From: Begonia masoniana
Lineage: Eukaryota > Streptophyta > Magnoliopsida > Cucurbitales > Begoniaceae
Direction: 5' to 3'
Length of the DNA stretch: 64,000 nucleotides
NCBI GenBank assembly: GCA_022432975.1
Contig: CM039508.1
Span: forward strand, 13,796,954-13,860,953
Shown: positions 57,510 through 64,000 of the stretch, piece after piece
How positions within the stretch are numbered: the first letter of the stretch is position 1
Layout: every line of letters begins with the position of its first letter
The notes under the pieces: generated by a model
Database searches by the model: none
Seen by the model: the letters and a program-made list of their open reading frames with translations, nothing else
Told to the model about the DNA's origin: nothing
Made by a program: the position numbers and the translations under genes

Positions 57510-58388
57510 TGATATGAACCTAAGATATTAGAGATCTTAGACCCAACACGCAATACGGAGGAATTCAAAGGGAATAATGCCTTTATTGATTCAAAAGAAT
57601 AAGAAGAAGGAACTTGACCCCAATCGATAGATAGTGATGGAACCAAAGTTATCAGAAAAAGTAGCTAGACCCGAACCAAACTCGTTGGTTGAACCTAAGC
57701 TATCAAGTTCGATCTTTTCAAGAATACACTTGAAGAAGATCAAGTTCTAATCCAAGAACTCAAGAAGAGAATTATAAGGATCTCACCTCAAAGCAAAAGC
57801 TTAATAAAAATCAATTCATTCAAAAGTGGCTAAAATCTATTACAAGCCTCCCTTAAATAGGCAAAGGGATAAAACTAATAAGGTAATAACATAATTAGAA
57901 ATAATCAAAATATCCTAATTGGACAATAGAAAAGTTTCCAAAAATAAGAGAAGGAAAATTGGAAAGTGGTGCAAGTGGATGGTGGCCGCGGAACTTAGGT
58001 TTAAGTAACGTGAGTCTCGAGTTTAATTCAGATTGTGGGCCTAGCCCAATGGTGTGGCACTTGTAAGAACTTTGAAGTTAAAAACTCTTGGGCTAGAGTA
58101 GTGCCATGTTGGGTGACCATGTGGGAAGTCTTTATTTTTGAGACTTCGTTTTGGGCTTTGTTTTGGGCTTCTTTTCCAGTCCTTGATTCTTCATTAACAC
58201 TTAGTAATATTATTGCTCGTTGCACATTTTGTGATGATTCCTTTTCTTGGATGTCTTTGATTAAAATTTGTAGTCTTTTGTTTATTTTCTTCGTTCTTGA
58301 TCTCGTCATTGGTCCTCCTATATTCATCAATGGATCTTGGCTCCCTATTGCTTCTTGATTGTCCTTAGTTGCTCCTTTGACTACATCA
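57510..58388 (-). repeat. E7 3' LTR
   Basis: 879 bp, TGATATGAACC...CTACATCA in plus orientation; pol extends into it to 58028. TATTTAAG (minus strand) at 57852-57859. Confidence 0.9.
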
Positions 58389-61300
58389 TTCCCTCCCTCT
58401 TCGAAAAGATTCGTCCTCGAATCTGCATCAAACAAAGATAAGTCACTAACATTAAAAGTAGCGCTTACATTACCATATTCGCTCGGTAAGTCAATCTTAT
58501 AAGCATTGTCATTGATGCGTTCCAACACTTGGAAGGGACCGTCTCCTCGCGGTTGTAATTTATTCTTTCTCCGCTCCGCAAATCTCTCCTTTCGTAGATG
58601 CACCCAAACCCAATCTCCGGGTTCAAAAATGATTTCTTTTCTACTCTTGTTGGCTTGTCGCGCATAGTGCTCGTTCTTTTGTATAATGTTTTCTCGAACC
58701 TTCGAGTGTAATTCTCTTACGAATTCAGCCTTTCTTTTTCCATTTAAATCAACCAATTCGTTAGAAGGTAATGGTAAAAAATCAAGCGGTGTAAGAGATT
58801 TAAAGCCATACACAATTTCAAATGGTGAGTAAGAAGTAGTAGAATGAACGACTCTATTGTAAGCGAACTCAACATGTGGCAAGCAATTTTCCCATTGTTT
58901 TAAATTCTTAGAAATTATTGCTCTCAACAAAGTAGATAAAGTTCGATTCACTACCTCGGTTTGTCCATCCGTTTGGGGGTGTGCCACGGTGGAAAACAAC
59001 AATTTTGTACCTAGCTTATTCCATAAGGTTCTCCAAAAGTGACTTAGAAACTTAACATCCCTATCACTAACAATTGTTCTAGGTAATCCATGTAAACGCA
59101 CAATTTCTTTAAAAAATAAATCCGTTATATGTGTAGCATCATTAGTTTTAGAACATGCTATAAAATGTGCCATTTTACTAAATCGATCCACAACCACAAA
59201 AATACTATCCTTACCTCCTTGTGTTCTTGGTAAACCTAACACAAAGTCCATGGAAATATCCGTCCAAGGGTGCTCGGGCACGGGTAAAGGACTATACAAT
59301 CCATATGGTTTGATCTTTGACTTTGCCTTTCTACATTCAATGCATCTTTCACAAATAGTTATAACATCATGCTTCATTTTTGGCCAAAAGAAATGTTCTA
59401 TCAAGACATTCAAAGTTTTGTCAATTCCAAAGTGTCCCATTAATCCCCCACCATGTGTTTCTCTAACAAGCAATTCACGTAATGAGCATTTAGGTATACA
59501 AAGTTTATCCTTTCGAAATAAATACCCATCATGTCTATAATAATCAGCACATGCAATTTTCTCACAATCTCTCCATACATGAAAAAAATCTATATCTGAT
59601 TCATACAAATCCTTAATAAATTCAAATCCTAACAATTTAGATTGTAGAGAAGTGATTAAAACGTACCTCCTTGACAACGCATTAGCGACTACGTTGTCTT
59701 TACCTTTTTTGTAATGGATGACATATGGAAAGGTCTCGATGAATTCCACCCACTTGGCGTGCCTCTTGTGCAATTTACCTTGTGACTTTAGGTGCTTCAA
59801 ACTCTCGTGATCGGAATGAATAATAAACTCCTTGGGCCACAAGTAGTGTTGCCATGTTTGTAACGTCCTTACCAAAGCATAGAGTTCCTTGTCATATGTT
59901 GGATAATTTAATGCCGCTCCACTAAGCTTTTCACTGAAGTAAGCAGTCGGCTTCATTTCCTGCATCAAAACACCTCCAATTCCCTTTCCCGACGCGTCAC
60001 ATTCGATTTCAAATGTTTTATCAAAATTTGGTAAAACTAGAAGGGGAGCATTAGTTAGTTTCTCTTTTAACAAATTAAACGCTTTGTCATGTACTTCGGT
60101 CCAGTTAAATGCAATATTCTTTTTAACTAATTCATTCATAGGTGCCGCAATAGTGCTAAAGTCTCTTACAAATCTCCTATAAAAGCTAGCCAAGCCATGA
60201 AAGCTACGTACCTCATTTGCATTCTTTGGTGTGGGCCATTCCTTGATTGCTCTTATCTTTTCCTCATCTACGGATACCCCCTTTGAGCTAACTACAAAAC
60301 CAAGGAAAACTACCGATTCCATGCAAAAGGTACACTTTTTAAGATTAGCATACAATAGATTCGATTTTAACACACTAAATACGGATCTCAAATGCTTAAC
60401 ATGTTCGTCAAGTGACTTACTATACAAAAAAATATCATCAAAGTAGACCACAACAAATTTTCCAATAAATTGCCTTAAAACATGATTCATCAACCTCATA
60501 AACGTGCTCGGTGCATTAGATAGTCCAAACGGCATAACCAACCATTCATAAAGACCATATTTTGTTTTAAAAGCTGTTTTCCATTCATCTCCTTGTTTCA
60601 TGCGAATTTGATAATATCCATTCTTTAAATCAATTTTGGAAAACATACATGCACCATATAGTTCATCAAGCATATCATCAAGACGAGGAATAGGGTGTCG
60701 ATACTTTACCGTAATTTTATTTACCGCTCGACAATCGACGCACGTTCTCCAAGTGCCGTCCTTTTTTGGAACCAAAATAACCGGAACCGAGCATGGGCTA
60801 AGACTCTCCTTCACTAGGCCTTTCTCTACCAACTCATCTACTTGCCTTTGAATTTCCTTGGTTTCCTCTGTATTTGCTCGGTATGCGGGTCGGTTTGGGA
60901 TCGTCGCTCCGGGGATGAAATCGATTTGATGCTCGATTCCCCTAAGTGGGAGAACTCCTTTAGGTAATTCCTCTGGAAATATGTCTTCAAATTCCTGCAA
61001 AAGAGAGGTAACACTTATGGGAAGAGAATTTGTTAGTTCGTTAGTGGAAAAATAAACATCTTTGTAGAGTAACAAAATCATCTCCTCACCTTTCCTCACA
61101 AGTCCACTCTTTTTTCTCTCTTCTCCCTCGTTTTTTTTCCCTTCCTCCAATTTCTTTTCTTCCTCTTTGTCTTTTTTGCTCTCTTTATTTATGACTTTTC
61201 TCTCATCGGCTTTTTTGTCTCCTCTTTCTTTTTCGCCTTTTTTCTTCTCTTCTTTCATGCTTGAATTTTCGACTACGCCATTTTTGTCATTTTGGATCTC

Positions 61301-62512
61301 TTTGGCAATCCTCTCTTGATCCAACCTTGCTTCCCACGGTGGTAATGGTTTTAGTATTACCAACCTCCCATTTTGAGTAAGCGAATACTCATTTTTGTAG
61401 CCGTTATGCTTAACCGTTCTATCATATTGCCATGGTCTCCCTAATAGGATGTGAGTTGCTTGCATTGGCACTACGTCACACAAAATCTCATCTTTGTACT
61501 TTCCGATTGATAATGTGATGTTTACTTGTCTTGTTACCTTAATTTCGCCACAATCGCTCAACCATTGCAATTTGTACGGCTTTGGGTGTCGCTTGGTTTG
61601 CAAATTTAACTTTTGGACCAATAATGTACTAGCCACGTTTGTGCAACTTCCGCTATCGATGATCATGCTACATACCTTGTTGTTGACATGACACCTAGTA
61701 TGAAAGATGTTTTCCCTTTGGGCTTTGTCGTCGTCCTCCTTAATTTGTACACTTAAGGCTCTCCTTGTGACTAATAAATCTCCTTTGACCGGTTCCTCCA
61801 GGTCTACATCACTACAATCTTCGAGTGATGGCATCTCGTTATCGCTTGAACTCACACTTTCTATATCACCATTCTCTAAGAAGACCATTGCACGCTTATT
61901 GGGACAATTTGATGCAATGTGCCCAATTCCTTGGCATCGATAACACTTGACTTCTCTAGTCTGAGTTAGTGTTGGAACCTCGCTCTTTCCTTTAGGTGGG
62001 TTGAAGTTATTAGCGACGTTTTTTCCTTTGTGGTCCTCCCTCGGATTTGGCTTCTCTCCTTTCCAATTTGGTTTCCACGAACTATTTGTCGCTGTGTTTA
62101 CCTTTGCACTTTTCTTGGCATTTAGTTGTCGTTCGATTTTGATCGCCTTGTGTAGTAATTCCTCCATGTCCAAATAGTGTTGTAAATCTACTATGTCGGC
62201 AATCTCTCGATTAAGTCCTCCCACAAACCTTGCCATTGTGGCTTCTCCATCCTCGTTAACATCGGCTTTTATCATGGCCATCTCCATTTCTTTATAATAC
62301 TCCTCCACACTTTTATATCCTTGAGTAAGACCTTGAAGTTTCCGACACAAATCCCTATAGTAATATGATGGGACGTACCTTTTTCTCATAATTGTTTTTA
62401 CACTTTCCCATGTGCGGATTGGGGTTTCTCCGTTTCGTCTCCGAGTTTTGACTAGTTGATCCCACCAAATGCTGGCATAATCGGTGAACTATATTGTGAC
62501 CAACCTAACCTT
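58028..62512 (-). pseudogene. E7 gag (C-terminal part)-pol, long open segment (>=1453 aa)
   Basis: Open from about 62512; the first Met is at 62389, numbered 1 here. It has the gag C-terminal part, knuckle C149, C152, H157, C162, protease D245 (IDSGS), a Lys/Glu linker and RT YFDD 649-652. RNase H has D798, E835 and D860, but N903 where the fourth catalytic Asp is expected (VVANALSRR). The integrase zinc domain has H979, H986, C1016 and C1019; the core D1048, D1109 and E1145. The GPF module is ~1283. The tail from ~1334 lies in the 3' LTR and includes [17 protein letters not shown]; about 120 residues are LTR-encoded. A +1 frameshift in a T run (~62507-62514) separates it from the gag N-terminus. 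Confidence 0.9.
58389..58401 (-). other. E7 polypurine tract
   Basis: Minus-strand AAGAGGGAGGGAA beside the 3' LTR, identical to E2 and E5. Confidence 0.8.
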
Positions 62513-62840
62513 TTTTTTCCTCCGTGTAGTTTCGATACTCGAGTAAAGAATCGACTTTCCTTTCCCATTCCAAATAGGCTTCGGGATCACTTTTCCCTTG
62601 AAAGGCTGGGATGTTAACCTTGATATCACTAAGATCTCCATCTTCTCAATCGTTCCTATCGTATCTTTCCTTTCGGTATGGTTTTTCATCATGGTCATAG
62701 TAGTCGTCAAACTTTTTTCCACGAGGATTGGTAGGTGACGGTATCTCCAAACGTTCCATCCTTCGATTAAGAGCCTCGTATTGATCGTGTATGGCCCTCA
62801 TGAACATCTTTATATCAATCTCATTCTCCTCTCCGCTCAT
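62513..62840 (-). pseudogene. E7 gag N-terminal part
   Basis: ATG at 62838-62840 (MSGEENEIDIKMFMRAIHDQ). TGA at 62646-62648 replaces the CGA seen in E2, a CpG-type transition. The frame then continues to the one-base insertion near 62510. Gag cannot be made whole without readthrough. Confidence 0.85.
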
Positions 62841-63642
62841 GATTCCGAATTTTTCTTTTTTTTTTTTTTTTAATAAATAACGCAAAAGGTAAATTGCGAA
62901 ATAAAAATCTAAATAACTGAATTGAAATGCGGAAATTTAAATGACTGAATTGAAATGCGGAAATTTAAATGACTGAATTGAAATACAGAAATTTAAATAA
63001 CTGAATTGAAATGCAGAAATTTAAATGGACCTCTCCTCTCCCTCACGTGTTTACACTCGTTCAATGTCACTTCACTCGTGTTTCGCTCGAAATTTTGACT
63101 TTTATAAGATAATCTCACACTCTTGTCTTTTACCACTCAATCTCTTCTTTAGGTTCTTAAAGTTAGAACCCAATCAAGATGTAATCCAACAAGTATAACG
63201 TGAAAATTTCAAACTTTCAAACTTAAAATCCAACTTTCGAGAATAGATTAAAGTCAAACCACTAAAGGTGTTTGCTAGAATCGATCTCTGGATATAACGT
63301 TTTGAGAAGCTTGAATAGTTTCCAGTTGTGAATCCTCGATACTAATGAGGTATTCTCACGAATTGTTTTTGAAACTCGGCAAACTTGCAGAAATAGAAAT
63401 CCGACTTGAGATTCGGATGCTAGGGTTCGAGACAAGCAAAGATATGTCTTTCTCGATTGGCAGTACAAAATAAGTTTCTCGTTATTAACAAACGAGAGCT
63501 TTTTTTTTTTTTGAATTTTCGGAATATTTTTTTTTTTTTTTTTGAACTAAAACGAAAAATAGAATAATCGAAAGGTTTTGTGGAGAAGAAAAGAAGAATA
63601 ACAAGAATGATAAAGATAGCTTCTTTGAATCGAAGAACCTTC
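62841..63642 (-). other. E7 untranslated leader
   Basis: Same as the E2 leader: four 28-bp ACTGAATTGAAATG repeats at ~62909-63026, the conserved block with CACGTG at 63044-63049, and T runs at ~63500-63543. No coding content. Confidence 0.7.
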
Positions 63643-63654
63643 GCTTTGATACCA
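63643..63654 (-). other. E7 primer binding site
   Basis: Minus-strand TGGTATCAAAGC, one mismatch to the tRNA-iMet complement. Confidence 0.8.
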
Positions 63655-63656
63655 AA

Positions 63657-64000
63657 TGATACGAACCTAAGATATTAGAGATCTTAGACCCAACACGCAA
63701 TACGGAATTCAAAGGGAACAATGCCTTTATTGATTCAAAAGAATAAGAAGAAGGAACTTGACCCCAATCGATAGATAGCGATGGAACCAAAGTCATCAGA
63801 AAAAGTAGCTAGACCCGAACCAAACTCGTTGGTTGAACCTAAGCTATCAAGTTCGATCTTTTCAAGAATACACTTGAAGAAGATCAAGTTTTAATCCAAG
63901 AACTCAAGAAGAGAATTATAAGGATCTCACCTCAAAGCAAAAGCTTAATAAAAATCAATTCATTCAAAAGTGGCTAAAATCTATTACAAGCCTCCCTTAA
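63657..64000 (-). repeat. E7 5' LTR, partial
   Basis: Starts TGATACGAACC and matches 57510-~57860; the rest lies beyond the window. Confidence 0.9.

Larger units (their letters stand above)
57505..64000 (-). mobile_element. E7: CRM-like element, family A, near complete, runs off the window
   Basis: A minus-strand sibling of E2 inserted into E6. The 3' LTR is 57510-58388, gag-pol 58028-62840, primer site 63643-63654, and the 5' LTR starts at 63657 and is cut by the window end. The left flanking bases are CACTT (57505-57509), so CACTT should follow the 5' LTR outside the window, then E6 should resume. Damage is light: a nonsense codon and a one-base insertion in gag, and one RNase H catalytic substitution. 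Confidence 0.92.

Noticed and set aside
57137..57646. 169-codon minus-strand ORF joining LTR sequence to protease residues
   Set aside because: It crosses the E7/E6 border by chance; only the part left of 57510 is E6 coding.

Overview
The window is plant nuclear DNA from a satellite-rich, probably centromeric or pericentromeric region. It holds two kinds of sequence: a ~208-bp tandem satellite (about 27 kb, ~130 monomers, all in one orientation) and Ty3/gypsy LTR retrotransposons of the chromovirus type. No host gene, tRNA, rRNA or CRISPR was seen. The plant assignment rests on initiator-tRNA-Met primer sites, single gag-pol ORFs, and an integrase C-terminus that lacks a classical chromodomain and instead ends in a TR(A/S)(K/R)-type motif encoded partly in the 3' LTR. 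That is the layout described for plant centromeric retrotransposons (CRM clade). The species cannot be named from the sequence.

Layout: 1-10450 is an old plus-strand element (E1), cut open by a minus-strand element E2 (2653-9672). 10451-17067 is satellite. 17068-24212 is minus-strand element E3 (TSD CTAAC). 24213-30365 is satellite with clear higher-order repeats (624-bp trimer, 1407-bp heptamer). 30366-34455 is E4, a chimeric protease-less element (TSD ACAAG). 34456-39938 is satellite. 39939-40621 is a solo LTR. 40622-49292 is satellite of a different subfamily. 49293-56807 is E5, structurally complete, with a 1562-codon gag-pol ORF, near-identical LTRs and TSD CTTAG. 56808-56855 is the last scrap of satellite, followed by E6 (56856-57509), a fragment of a further gypsy family, which is cut by minus-strand E7 (57510 to beyond the window end).

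The elements fall into related families. Family A is E2 and E7 (gag begins MSGEEN). E1 is a relative of family A (MSGEQN). Family B is E3 and E5 (MSDAEDN). E4 joins a family B gag to an E1-like linker and a much altered pol remnant, and its LTR is also a mosaic of B and E1 types. E5 is the only element here that looks able to supply all proteins. E1 and E4 both lost the zinc knuckle and protease in frame, and E4 has 453 identical bases in its two LTRs, so E4 probably moved recently using proteins supplied in trans.

The most unusual points are: the E4 chimera; three insertions (E3, E4, E5) within a 19-bp stretch of the satellite monomer; a 1407-bp heptamer satellite repeat whose copies let E4 be placed later in time; an ~70-copy 11-bp minisatellite in the E5 leader; and a CACGTG-containing leader block present in all six elements whose leader is visible. 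Part of the right-hand satellite is full of single-base indels that look like assembly consensus errors.
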